From positions 1 to 33,538 of the forward strand of contig SLDR01000029.1 in the NCBI GenBank assembly GCA_007125155.1: DNA of 33,538 bases, given 5' to 3'. Origin of the DNA: Candidatus Campbelliibacteriota bacterium (GTDB lineage Bacteria > Patescibacteriota > Minisyncoccia > Phycocordibacterales > CSBR16-193). Under the pieces are notes generated by a model, which worked only from the letters and a program-made list of their open reading frames with translations, searched no databases and was not told where the DNA came from. Below are positions 19,655-29,117 of the stretch, piece after piece (the first letter of the stretch is position 1; each line of letters begins with the position of its first letter). Both the position numbers and the translations under genes were made by a program.

Positions 19655-20098
19655 ATGGATGTGATAACCGGAAGTGAAGAAGAGACTGAAAAAAAGGCTT
19701 GGGAAATATTAAAAAAAGCTTTAAAAAACAGAGGTGACAGCAAAAAAGCTTCGGTCATAACCTTTTCAGGGGACCTGGGAAGCGGTAAGACCGTTCTTGT
19801 GAAAGGGGTGGCGAAAGCTTTGGGTGTAAAGGAGAGAGTTTTGAGTCCGACCTTTGTCATAGAAAGACGTTATAAATTGAAGGGAAACAGCAATTATTCT
19901 TTATTAATTCATATAGACGCTTACAGGTTATCCTCCGCTGACGACCTAAAGGCCATTGATTGGGAAAGATCCATTCTTTCTCCGGATAATATAATATGTT
20001 TGGAATGGCCGGAGAATGTTCTTTCCGCCATTCCTCAGAACTCCATAAATGTTCATTTGGAAGTTATTTCGGAAAGTGAGCGTCTTTTGAAATATTGA
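19655..20098 (+). CDS. tsaE: tRNA threonylcarbamoyladenosine biosynthesis ATPase TsaE
   Basis: FSGDLGSGKTVLVKGVAKALGV, SPTFVIERRYKL, LIHIDAYRL. Confidence 0.88.
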   Translation: MDVITGSEEETEKKAWEILKKALKNRGDSKKASVITFSGDLGSGKTVLVKGVAKALGVKERVLSPTFVIERRYKLKGNSNYSLLIHIDAYRLSSADDLKAIDWERSILSPDNIICLEWPENVLSAIPQNSINVHLEVISESERLLKY

Positions 20099-20099
20099 T

Positions 20100-22481
20100 A
20101 TGTCTAAAAATAAAGAAAAAACAGAGAAAGAAAGCAAAAAACTGGTTCTCCTTGATGCACATGCGATAATTCATCGAGCCTATCATGCTCTTCCCGATTT
20201 CTCATCGCCCGGAGGTGAACCGACAGGGGCTCTTTATGGGTTGGCATCAATGCTTTTGAAAACCATAAATGATCTAAAACCCGATCATATTATTGCTTGT
20301 TTTGATGTTCCGGAGCCCACTTATCGCCATAAGGCGTACGAACAATATAAGGCCGGAAGGCCAAAGGCTGATGAGGCTTTGATAATGCAACTTAAGAGGG
20401 CCAAAGATGTTTTTGATGCATTCGGGATCCCAATATATGAGGTGGCCGGATTTGAGGCTGATGATATTATCGGAACCATTGCCGAAGAGACCAAGGACAA
20501 CAAGGCTCTTTCTATCATAATAGCTTCCGGGGATATGGACACCTTGCAGCTGGTGGACGGAGAGAGAGTGAGAGTTCTGACCTTGAGTAAAGGAATAAAA
20601 GATACCGTTATGTATGATGAGAGGTCGGTAAAAGAAAGATTCGCTTTTGCTCCTCATCTTCTTTCAGACTTTAAGGGACTTCGAGGTGATCCTTCTGATA
20701 ACATACCGGGTGTCCGGGGAATAGGAGAGAAGACCGCCACCAAGTTAATAACTTCATTCGGTGATCTCGAAAGCATAATCAAGGTGGCCAAAGAAGACCC
20801 CGAGAGAATAAAAGAGGTCGGTTTTAATGACCGTATCGTAAAACTTTTAAATGAGAATGTTGAGGAGGCTCGTTTTTCCAAGATGCTTGCCACCATAAGG
20901 ACGGATGCCCCCATCGAATTCTCTTTGCCTGAACATGAATGGAGGGAAGGGTTTGATCTAAATAAGGCGATATCCGTTTTTTTGGAGCTTGGTTTCAGAA
21001 GTCTTGCCGGACGCTTAAAGGAGATAGAGGGCATAAAGAGAGAAATCCATGAGGGTGTTGAAGGTGAGAAGATCGATGAACAAAGAAAAAAAGAACTTCT
21101 TATTGCCACGTGGCTTGTAAATTCGGACATTACCCAACCCAAAGAAGATGACGCACTGGATCTTTTTAATTGCAGAAGCCTTTCCGAGGCCTATTTCAAG
21201 GCGATGGAGACCTTGAAGAGAGACGGTCTGATGTATGTCTTTGAAGAGGTTGAAAAGCCACTTATTCCCATAGTTGAAAAGATGAGAGAGAGGGGGATAA
21301 AAGTGGACAAAAAGGAACTTAAGAAAATTAAAAAGGAATACGAAAGAGAACTTAAGATTCTGGAAAAGAAAATATGGAAACTTGCCGGGAGGGAGTTCAA
21401 TATAAATTCACCCAAGCAGATGGGAGAGGTCCTCTTTGGGGATATCGGTTTGACCTTGAAGAATCACAAAAAAACTTCAACCGGGGCCAAATCGACCCGT
21501 GAATCGGAGCTTGAAAAGCTTAGAGGAGAGCATCCGATCATTGAAGAGATCATCGCTTATCGCGAGCTGGCAAAGATCGTTTCCACTTACATCGAGCCGA
21601 TCCTTTCCATGGTCGACAAGGAGGGCAGGCTTCATGCGGAGTTTGTACAGACAGGTACCACCACAGGAAGATTTTCCTCCAATAAACCGAATCTTCAAAA
21701 TATACCCATAAGCTCAGATAAGGGAAGAAGGATAAGGGATGTTTTCATTGCCGAACCCGACCACAGCCTGATCGCCTTCGATTATTCGCAAATAGATCTT
21801 CGGGCCGCCGCGCTTCTTTCCGGTGATGAAAAACTGATATCAGTTTTCAGATCAAAAGGGGATGTTCATTCGGCGGTTGCGTCCGAGGTTTTCGGAGTAC
21901 CCGAGAGGGAAGTTGACAGCGAGATGAGAAGAAAGGCGAAGGTAATAAATTTCGGTATTTTGTATGGAATGGGAGTAAATTCTTTAAGACAGAATTTGGG
22001 AACATCTCGCTCGGAAGCACAGCAATTTTTAGAAAAGTACTTTGAGCGTTTTTCAACCCTGGCCGATTATATAGAAAAAATTAAAAGATCCGCCCATGAG
22101 CTTGGTTATACGAAGACCTTAATGGGACGTCGAAGGTATGTTGCCGGTCTGAACTCTTCAGTCCCTTATATTCGGGCGGGCGCTGAAAGAATGGCGGTAA
22201 ACGCACCCATACAAGGGACCGCGGCCGACATAATAAAAAAAGCTTCCGTCGCCATTCAAAGATCTCTTAATGAAAAAAACAAGAACGAAGAAGCTTTTCT
22301 TATTCTTCAGGTTCATGACGAACTTGTCTTTGAGGTTTTAGAAGGGTTTGTTGAAGAATTCATTGATTCGACAAAGACCGTTATGGAATCCGTATTGGAG
22401 AAAGAGGGCCGTTCCGAGGTTCCTTTGGAGGTGCATGTTAAAGTTGGTAAAAGTTGGGGTAAGATAGAAAAAATAAGATAA
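20100..22481 (+). CDS. polA: DNA polymerase I (5'-3' exonuclease + polymerase)
   Basis: N-terminal 5' nuclease (LVLLDAHAIIHRAYHALP, GDPSDNIPGVRGIGEKTA) and family A polymerase motifs (TTTGRFSSNKPNLQNIP, DYSQIDLR, QVHDELVFEV). Confidence 0.95.
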   Translation: MSKNKEKTEKESKKLVLLDAHAIIHRAYHALPDFSSPGGEPTGALYGLASMLLKTINDLKPDHIIACFDVPEPTYRHKAYEQYKAGRPKADEALIMQLKRAKDVFDAFGIPIYEVAGFEADDIIGTIAEETKDNKALSIIIASGDMDTLQLVDGERVRVLTLSKGIKDTVMYDERSVKERFAFAPHLLSDFKGLRGDPSDNIPGVRGIGEKTATKLITSFGDLESIIKVAKEDPERIKEVGFNDRIVKLLNENVEEARFSKMLATIRTDAPIEFSLPEHEWREGFDLNKAISVFLELGFRSLAGRLKEIEGIKREIHEGVEGEKIDEQRKKELLIATWLVNSDITQPKEDDALDLFNCRSLSEAYFKAMETLKRDGLMYVFEEVEKPLIPIVEKMRERGIKVDKKELKKIKKEYERELKILEKKIWKLAGREFNINSPKQMGEVLFGDIGLTLKNHKKTSTGAKSTRESELEKLRGEHPIIEEIIAYRELAKIVSTYIEPILSMVDKEGRLHAEFVQTGTTTGRFSSNKPNLQNIPISSDKGRRIRDVFIAEPDHSLIAFDYSQIDLRAAALLSGDEKLISVFRSKGDVHSAVASEVFGVPEREVDSEMRRKAKVINFGILYGMGVNSLRQNLGTSRSEAQQFLEKYFERFSTLADYIEKIKRSAHELGYTKTLMGRRRYVAGLNSSVPYIRAGAERMAVNAPIQGTAADIIKKASVAIQRSLNEKNKNEEAFLILQVHDELVFEVLEGFVEEFIDSTKTVMESVLEKEGRSEVPLEVHVKVGKSWGKIEKIR

Positions 22482-22484
22482 AAA

Positions 22485-23204
22485 ATGATCATATTTTTAC
22501 ATGGAAACGCCTTTGATAAGCGACAGAAAAAATTTGAAAGAATAATTTCGTCCTTAAGAAAAAAAAGACCCACGTCAGAGCTTTTTTCTTTGAATGAAGA
22601 AAACTTCAGCGAAGGTCAGATGGAAGAACTGCTTTTTGGATCGGGCCTTTTTGACGAGAAGCATATTGTTATTTTGAATAACATTACTCGCATAAAAGAT
22701 ACGGGGGGTCGGATCTTTGGAAAATTGGATAAAATGGCTGAATCTGTGCATGTTTTCATCATTTTGGAAGATGAACCGACACCCGATATTTATAAGAAGA
22801 TATCGGAAAGAGCTCACATGACAGAGGGATTCGAAAGGATTGAGAAAAGAGAAAGGGAGCCGAACGTATTCTCTTTCACCGATGCTATCGGCGAGAGGGA
22901 CAGACGTAAGGCCTGGACGCTTTTCAATTTGAATATTTTTCACGGCAGGGACCCTGAGGAATTTCACGGTTTGGCTCTTTGGATGATCAAGAACATGCGC
23001 GCCGCAAAGGTCTCAATGTCCCCCAAAGACGCCGGTATGAAGCCTTATCCTTACAAAAAGGCCAAAGTTTACAGCGAAAATTACTCAAGCGGGGAGCTGG
23101 AAGAACTTTCAATGGATTTGATCGAAGCCTTAAGAAAGGATAGGAGAGGAGAAACACCCCTCCGATCATCCTTGGAAAGGATATTGTTGGAGATAGAAGT
23201 CTGA
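22485..23204 (+). CDS. DNA polymerase III delta subunit-like protein
   Basis: MIIFLHGNAFDKRQKKFERIISSL... LFGSGLFDEKHIVILNNI; HolA-like N-terminal pattern. Confidence 0.55.
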   Translation: MIIFLHGNAFDKRQKKFERIISSLRKKRPTSELFSLNEENFSEGQMEELLFGSGLFDEKHIVILNNITRIKDTGGRIFGKLDKMAESVHVFIILEDEPTPDIYKKISERAHMTEGFERIEKREREPNVFSFTDAIGERDRRKAWTLFNLNIFHGRDPEEFHGLALWMIKNMRAAKVSMSPKDAGMKPYPYKKAKVYSENYSSGELEELSMDLIEALRKDRRGETPLRSSLERILLEIEV

Positions 23205-23228
23205 TATGTTTTTATTTAACTCTTTTGT

Positions 23229-23300
23229 CCGCCCACCAGGGATCGAACCTGGGACCACCGGCTTAAAAGGCCGTTGCTCTACCAGCTGAGCTATGGGCGG
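23229..23300 (-). tRNA. tRNA-Lys (anticodon UUU)
   Basis: Reverse strand CCGCCCA...TGGGCGG acceptor; loop CTTTTAA; T-arm CCAGG-TTCGATC-CCTGG. Confidence 0.93.
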
Positions 23301-23360
23301 TCTGCGGTATTTTAAATTCAAATATAAAAATACTACGTTTCAAAATATACTAAAAATAAG

Positions 23361-23855
23361 ATGTCAAGTCAAAGAATTTCAAAACAAAACGACCTTTATC
23401 TTGTACTGCACAATGTAAGGAGCGCTCATAACGTGGGATCGATATTCAGAACAGCCGATGCGGTTGGAGTAAAAAAAATATACTTGACCGGATACACTCC
23501 GACCCCGGTGGATAGACTGGGCAGATCAAGGAATGATGTTGCCAAAACAGCACTCGGTTCCCAGAACCATGTTGCGTGGGAGCATTTTGAAAGAGTGGGT
23601 ACTCTGTTGGATGGGTTGAAGAGAAAAAATATAAAGATCCTTGCCTTGGAGCAGTCAAAGGAGGCCGTCGATTACAAGAGCGTAACCGTTCGACATTCGT
23701 CTGCCCTTGTGGTGGGCAACGAAGTAAGAGGTCTTTCTTCGAACATATTATCAAAGGTTGATCTTATTATTGAAATTCCGATGAAAGGAAAAAAAGAATC
23801 TCTGAACGTTTCGGTGGCGTGCGGGATCGCACTTTTTCGCCTTTGTGATGTATAG
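23361..23855 (+). CDS. SpoU/TrmH-family RNA 2'-O-methyltransferase
   Basis: LVLHNVRSAHNVGSIFRTADAVGV, LVVGNEVRGLS, IPMKGKKESLNVSVACGIALF. Confidence 0.9.
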   Translation: MSSQRISKQNDLYLVLHNVRSAHNVGSIFRTADAVGVKKIYLTGYTPTPVDRLGRSRNDVAKTALGSQNHVAWEHFERVGTLLDGLKRKNIKILALEQSKEAVDYKSVTVRHSSALVVGNEVRGLSSNILSKVDLIIEIPMKGKKESLNVSVACGIALFRLCDV

Positions 23856-23869
23856 AGTTTATTAAGTTA

Positions 23870-24808
23870 TTATTTGGAATTATATAGGATCTGATGTTCA
23901 CAGCAAAAGAATGTACTTCTTCCTTTTATCATGCGGCGTACTATCGTACCGTTACAGTTGCGTCTGGAGCATTTCCGGCCTTTTTTTTGATAAGCCTTGT
24001 GCCGGTACTGGTAAGAGCCCTTTTTTCCATCGGGCTTTCTGTAATCGGAAACCGAGTTTCCGCCCAGGTCTATACCTTGGTGGAGTATGAATTTCATTGA
24101 AGAGAATATTTTATAGAGTTTTTTTTGGGGTATCGCCTCAATTGAACTTTCAGGGTGTACGCCTGCCGACCAAAGTATCTCATCTGAGTAAATGTTGCCT
24201 ATACCCGATATCACAGTCTGTTCCAAAAGAGTTTGTTTTATTTGTTTTCCTACTAAAAAAGGAAAACATTCGAGAAATTTTTTAAAAGTGAAGTTTTTCT
24301 GTAAGGGATCGGGTCCCAGTTTCATCAACGATACCGGAGGGTCTTTGGTGTTGTATATGAAGACCGTTGCGAATTTTCTCGCATCGGAAAGAACCAAATG
24401 GAGGCCGTTGGAGAGAGTGAAGACCAACCTGATAAACCTATTGAAAGGATCGTCTCTCATAGGCCCCTTCTTAACAGCTATCCAGTTTTCAAAAGTAACC
24501 CTTTTCTCTTTTCGGTTGGTCCTTCTGTATTCCCCATAAAGTAAATGACCCGTCATTTTCATGTGGATCAGAATAGTAACGTCTCCCGAAAGATGGATAA
24601 GAATATTTTTTCCTTTTCTTTCGACGTCTGAGATGGTCCGCCCTCGGACCTCTTTCTTCATTTTTTTGAAGTAGTTCTTATCTTTTATGTTCTCCTTGTT
24701 CTTGTAAAAAGGGGAATCATAGCAACTCCAGACATCTTTTATTGAGAGACCGGAAATTTCTCTTTTGAGATAATTAACGGTCGTTTGTACTTCAGCTAGT
24801 TCCGGCAT
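23870..24808 (-). CDS. mutM: Formamidopyrimidine-DNA glycosylase
   Basis: MPELAEVQTTVNYL, ISGIGNIYSDEILWSAGVHPE, C-terminal zinc finger region CSRRNCNGTIVRRMIKGRSTFFCCEHQ. Confidence 0.92.
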   Translation of the reverse strand: MPELAEVQTTVNYLKREISGLSIKDVWSCYDSPFYKNKENIKDKNYFKKMKKEVRGRTISDVERKGKNILIHLSGDVTILIHMKMTGHLLYGEYRRTNRKEKRVTFENWIAVKKGPMRDDPFNRFIRLVFTLSNGLHLVLSDARKFATVFIYNTKDPPVSLMKLGPDPLQKNFTFKKFLECFPFLVGKQIKQTLLEQTVISGIGNIYSDEILWSAGVHPESSIEAIPQKKLYKIFSSMKFILHQGIDLGGNSVSDYRKPDGKKGSYQYRHKAYQKKGRKCSRRNCNGTIVRRMIKGRSTFFCCEHQILYNSK

Positions 24809-24886
24809 GTTAATAATATTAGTTATAATAATATTTGCAACATCAGCCGTAAAAACTTCCCTGTGTGCTGAATATCGGATAGCTAT

Positions 24887-26179
24887 TTATTCATTTTGAT
24901 CATATCTTTTCATTACGTTTCTTAACTCCTCGGTGGCAACTCCCACATCGCTCCAGGGCTCTTTTTTTCCTTTCGGACCCATGATGTATGGATCGGTTCC
25001 TTTTCCGGTTATGAGCACCGAAACACTTTTGTTCTCTTGGGAAATTTCGAGGGCCTTCCCAAGAGCTTCTTTTATGGCCTCGCGTCTATCCATTATGATC
25101 TCGGGATCTTTGTTTTCTACGCCTCTCTTTACGTCCTCGACGATCTTTTCCGGAGATTCATCATAAGGATCCTCGTCGGTGAGAATGATGTGACGGCAAT
25201 ATCTGTCGGCTATTTTACCCATCTCGGGCCTCTTCCAGGCGTCTCTTCCTCCACCGGCGCTTCCCAGAACGCAGATCTTTTCCTCTTTGAAGACATTGTA
25301 TAGTTTCTCAAGCGAATCCGGCGTGTGGGCGTAGTCGACATAAACCCTGAAGGGTTGGCTTTTGGAAACCTTCACCTCTTCAACCCTACCTTTCACCGTT
25401 TCCGTAAGAGCTATAGCTCGTTTTGCGACCGAAAGAGGAAGATCCAAACATTCCGTGGTTCGAAGGGCGGCGCAAATATTGGATACGTTGAATTTACCTC
25501 GCAAAGAAGAAACGATGTGCTCCTTGTTATACACAAAAGAAACTCCATCTTCCGTCTCTTTTAATTCGCAAGCCTGATCGATCGAGAAAGAAGCCTTCTC
25601 CTCAACGTTGACCGAAAGAAAATCCTTGGATTCTTTATCGTCCGAGTTAACTATAATGGATCTTTTCGGTTTTGAGGAACTCTCTAATGACCGTGCCAGA
25701 GAAAGCTTTGCCTGCTTGTATTTCTCATATGATCCGTGAGATTCGATGTGTTCGGGAGACAAGTTTAAGAATAACAGAATATCCATATCAATAAAAGCAT
25801 GTCTATACTGTTTTGCACCTTCCGAGGTCATTTCCAGGACCGCATGAGTGCACCCTTCCTTGACGGCCTCGGAAAGGAATCTTTGCATAAAAGATCTTCC
25901 GGGCATCGTCATCTTTTTTTTGTTACTTATCTTCTTGTTTCCGATGGAGAATTCGATTGTGCTGGTTGAAGCGGTCTTGTATCCGGCAGTGTTCAGTATT
26001 GCGGTAAGTAGCTCGACAGTGGTCGATTTACCTTTGGTTCCGGTAACTCCTATTACAAAGATCTTTTTCGATGGAAACCGATATATAACCGCCCCTGAAA
26101 GAGCGAGAGTATAGTGATAGATCGGACGGAAGACATCCATCATATTTTTGGGAATCAAAGATCTTAAGGAATTTAACAT
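24887..26179 (-). CDS. Mur ligase, MurE-like
   Basis: VIGVTGTKGKSTTVELL, LNLSPEHIESHGSYEKY, YVDYAHTPDSLEKLY, LGSAGGGRDAWKRPEMG. Confidence 0.85.
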   Translation of the reverse strand: MLNSLRSLIPKNMMDVFRPIYHYTLALSGAVIYRFPSKKIFVIGVTGTKGKSTTVELLTAILNTAGYKTASTSTIEFSIGNKKISNKKKMTMPGRSFMQRFLSEAVKEGCTHAVLEMTSEGAKQYRHAFIDMDILLFLNLSPEHIESHGSYEKYKQAKLSLARSLESSSKPKRSIIVNSDDKESKDFLSVNVEEKASFSIDQACELKETEDGVSFVYNKEHIVSSLRGKFNVSNICAALRTTECLDLPLSVAKRAIALTETVKGRVEEVKVSKSQPFRVYVDYAHTPDSLEKLYNVFKEEKICVLGSAGGGRDAWKRPEMGKIADRYCRHIILTDEDPYDESPEKIVEDVKRGVENKDPEIIMDRREAIKEALGKALEISQENKSVSVLITGKGTDPYIMGPKGKKEPWSDVGVATEELRNVMKRYDQNE

Positions 26180-26181
26180 GC

Positions 26182-26751
26182 TCAGGATCCTAATATTTTT
26201 AAAGCGTCTTTTATTCTTTTCTGCGTCTCTTCGTTTTTGTCGGGCATCTTTATTATTACGTCTCTGGCTTCCTTGGCCGAGTAACCTAGACTTGTAAGCG
26301 CTTCGAAAACTTCCGCGTCTGAATTTTCCGTACTTACGGTTTCGCCTTCTTTCAATTTTAATTTACCTCGGAGTTCTATTATGATCTTTTCGGCTATTTT
26401 TTTACCAATACCTGATACGCCGGTGAGTGGTGAAGTGTCGCCCGAAGCCACCGCCTGTCTCAAAAGGGTCGGATTCGTGGCATCCATTATAGACAGGGCG
26501 GATTTCGGACCTATGCCGGATACGGAAATAAGCAACTCAAAGATCGCCAGTTTTTCGGTGGTATTAAAACCGTAGAGGTCGAGGGCATTCTCTCTGACTA
26601 TCAAATGCGTCCAAACCGACAGTTTTTCGTTTTCTTGGATACCACTGTATATGTCTTGTTCCAGGTATACCTTATAACCAACACCGTCGGTGTCAAGAAT
26701 TATCCAAGAGTTGCTTTTGTATGAAACTTTTCCCGTGAGTTTTGCGATCAT
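26182..26751 (-). CDS. ruvA: Holliday junction DNA helicase subunit RuvA
   Basis: MIAKLTGKVSYKSNSWIILDTDGVGYKVYL, SVSGIGPKSALSIM, VSGIGKKIAEKIIIELRGKL. Confidence 0.93.
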   Translation of the reverse strand: MIAKLTGKVSYKSNSWIILDTDGVGYKVYLEQDIYSGIQENEKLSVWTHLIVRENALDLYGFNTTEKLAIFELLISVSGIGPKSALSIMDATNPTLLRQAVASGDTSPLTGVSGIGKKIAEKIIIELRGKLKLKEGETVSTENSDAEVFEALTSLGYSAKEARDVIIKMPDKNEETQKRIKDALKILGS

Positions 26752-26850
26752 GCCGTTTGTCAGTTATATTACCCTAAATAAACCATACTATAAAGTTGAA
26801 GATCGCATGGGATTGATTTTTATAATATTTTAAGTTACTATATTCGCGTT

Positions 26851-27123
26851 ATGCCAAACACAAAAGGAGCCCGAAAAGCATTGAGATCTTCCAAGAGAAA
26901 GGCGGTCTTTAATCTTCGACGTAAAGTGGAGATGAAAAAAAGGGTCAAAAGTTTCAGGGAGCTGATAAGGGCTGAAAAATTCAAAGAGGCCAAAGAAGAA
27001 GAACCATTGGTTTATAAAGCTATTGATAAAGCGCAAAAGCGCGGAATAATAAAGAAAAATACCGCTTCCAGAAAAAAATCAAGACTCTCTTCTCTTCTAA
27101 ATAAGTCGCAGGCAAAAAAATAG
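26851..27123 (+). CDS. rpsT: 30S ribosomal protein S20
   Basis: MPNTKGARKALRSSKRKAVFNLRRK... DKAQKRGIIKKNTASRKKSRLSSLLNK. Confidence 0.88.
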   Translation: MPNTKGARKALRSSKRKAVFNLRRKVEMKKRVKSFRELIRAEKFKEAKEEEPLVYKAIDKAQKRGIIKKNTASRKKSRLSSLLNKSQAKK

Positions 27124-27139
27124 TGATCTTATAAAGATA

Positions 27140-27439
27140 ATGAAAGCCTCGTCTTTCAAAAACGGAAAAACAAAGCGCATACACGCCTTCGTTTCGGGTA
27201 AGGTGCAGGGGGTATTTTTCAGGGCAAGTACCGCTGAAGAAGCAAAAAAAGAAGGAATAGACGGATGGGTCCGCAACACTAACGACGGTCGTGTAGAGGT
27301 TGTGGCTGAAGGTGACGAGGAGGCGCTGAAAAAATTCATTGAATTTTTGAAAAAGGGACCCGCGGGGGCTTGGGTTGAAGGTGTTACAATCAAAGAAGAA
27401 AAGCAGTTGAGGGAGAAAGGATTTACCATAAAGCGATGA
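27140..27439 (+). CDS. acyP: Acylphosphatase
   Basis: HAFVSGKVQGVFFRASTAEEAKKEGIDGWVRNTNDGRVEVVAEGDEEAL. Confidence 0.92.
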   Translation: MKASSFKNGKTKRIHAFVSGKVQGVFFRASTAEEAKKEGIDGWVRNTNDGRVEVVAEGDEEALKKFIEFLKKGPAGAWVEGVTIKEEKQLREKGFTIKR

Positions 27440-27542
27440 TCCTCATTCGACTCGGCCTTAGTTTTATTTGCTTTTTTTATTTGTTTTCTCCGGTGCGGTT
27501 TTTTTGATCATTTGCGCAGACCATAATTCATAGTATTCGTGT

Positions 27543-27613
27543 GCTCCCGCCAGGAATCGAACCTGGATTGCCGGTTCCGCAAACCGGAGTTCTATCCATT
27601 AAACTACGGGAGC
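27543..27613 (-). tRNA. tRNA-Arg (anticodon read as GCG)
   Basis: Reverse strand GCTCCCG...CGGGAGC acceptor, anticodon arm CCGGT-TTGCGGA-ACCGG, T-arm CCAGG-TTCGATT-CCTGG. Confidence 0.88.
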
Positions 27614-27800
27614 GACAGATTCAGACCTCATATGCAGGGGTCTGAAAAAACATTCTTTTATTTTTTCTTTTGCCAGTATAACCGTTTGTCACCCCATCGG
27701 CAATAAATGGAGATTCTGAAATAAATAAATCGTTATATTTTTTTAGATTCGTTTTTAAGTACTAAGATCTCTTATTTAAAAAACGAACTCCGATCAGCGT

Positions 27801-28292
27801 TCAGAAACCCATTCGCTCCATAAGCCAATGAAAGAAAGGTTCATATATTTCTTCTTCTTCAAGATATTGGCCGAGGTGCTTTTTTACATCTTCTTCTTTA
27901 ACACCTATGATCTCGATCACCAAAAGGGGTGAGAAAAACTTCTTTGATTTTAAGAGAAGTCTCGGAGGATCTTCCATCTCATTTATCCAAAAACTTTCCA
28001 GGGTTGTGAACGGATACCTGTAAGGACCTATTACGACACCTCCTTTAGTGATCGAAACGTTTATTTCTTTGGGTGGAATGGTTTCAATAAGCAACAAAGC
28101 TATTGTTGCGACCGAGATAAGGATCGCCAATATAATATTACTGAATATTGCAGCTGATATTGCCAGAGCTCCTCCTATTATGGCAACAGAGGCGTACCAC
28201 TCCCCGGACTTATGCCAAAAAGGGTGCTCGGGCGCCTTCCATTTCAGTCCCTCGTATTCTTCACTTATTTCACTTACTTCATTTTCACTCAT
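27801..28292 (-). CDS. Hypothetical two-TM membrane protein
   Basis: 163 aa; ASVAIIGGALAISAAIFSNIILAILISVATIALLLIE. Confidence 0.6.
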   Translation of the reverse strand: MSENEVSEISEEYEGLKWKAPEHPFWHKSGEWYASVAIIGGALAISAAIFSNIILAILISVATIALLLIETIPPKEINVSITKGGVVIGPYRYPFTTLESFWINEMEDPPRLLLKSKKFFSPLLVIEIIGVKEEDVKKHLGQYLEEEEIYEPFFHWLMERMGF

Positions 28293-28429
28293 GGTAATTT
28301 AATTCTACTATCTTTATTGAAAAATAAAAACAAAAAGTAGGCTTAAAGCTCCATTATCAATTCTGTTTTCGGAGAAAGTAAACTTTACAACTTCAGTGAA
28401 GGTTTTCGGTACTTAAATGACTTTGTTCT

Positions 28430-28564
28430 TAAAATACCCGAAGAATTTTTTCGAGTTCCGACGCAGAAGCGGAAATGCTTCAGCTTCCCCTCCTTACACA
28501 CTTCGTTCGTTGCGGGCTACGTGGGTTAAGTACCCACACGATCAAGCCCTGTAAGGGTATTTTA
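28430..28564. other. Nested inverted-repeat structure at core/accessory junction
   Basis: TAAAATACCC (28430-28439) / GGGTATTTTA (28555-28564) enclosing GGGCT-GTGGGT...ACCCAC-AGCCC. Confidence 0.6.
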
Positions 28565-28640
28565 GCATATTCTCGCCATTAAAATTTAGCTTTGTGGGTC
28601 GCTAATTGTTTTAAGGGTTTGTATTTTTTATAATGTAAAA

Positions 28641-29060
28641 ATGGATAAAACAACAGAGTTTAAGAAATTAATGACAAAGGTTTCTTCTGATACCAATACT
28701 ACGCTACCTCAAGGGTATCAGTACAGATATGCCCCATATAACTGCTGGAAATGTAGCAAGGAGATCATTATATATAAATGGGCTAATTCGCTTCTAGAGG
28801 GAGAGATGAGCGAACCACCAGCGCCAATTCCTGTAACTTTAAAACAAAGACATACCGCAATGAGTGATGAAACTTACTGGGCAAATGTTTGTCCAAGCTG
28901 CGACAGTGTACAGGGTGACTTCTTTATCAACCATGAACCAGATTCTCCCTTTTTTGTATTAGATGAAATCATAGATGATGAAAAATCGTTCAATAAGGAT
29001 TTGGAACAAATTGCAGATTATTATTACGGACAAATTGTTTCTTGGCCTCTGCAAAATTAA
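28641..29060 (+). CDS. Hypothetical protein with CxxC-CxxC zinc-ribbon-like pairs
   Basis: NCWKC ... NVCPSCDSVQGDFF. Confidence 0.6.
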   Translation: MDKTTEFKKLMTKVSSDTNTTLPQGYQYRYAPYNCWKCSKEIIIYKWANSLLEGEMSEPPAPIPVTLKQRHTAMSDETYWANVCPSCDSVQGDFFINHEPDSPFFVLDEIIDDEKSFNKDLEQIADYYYGQIVSWPLQN

Positions 29061-29117
29061 CGTGAATTTTAGTAATAAGCATTGCCAAATACCAACAAAT
29101 GCCAATTTTTTGGTATA

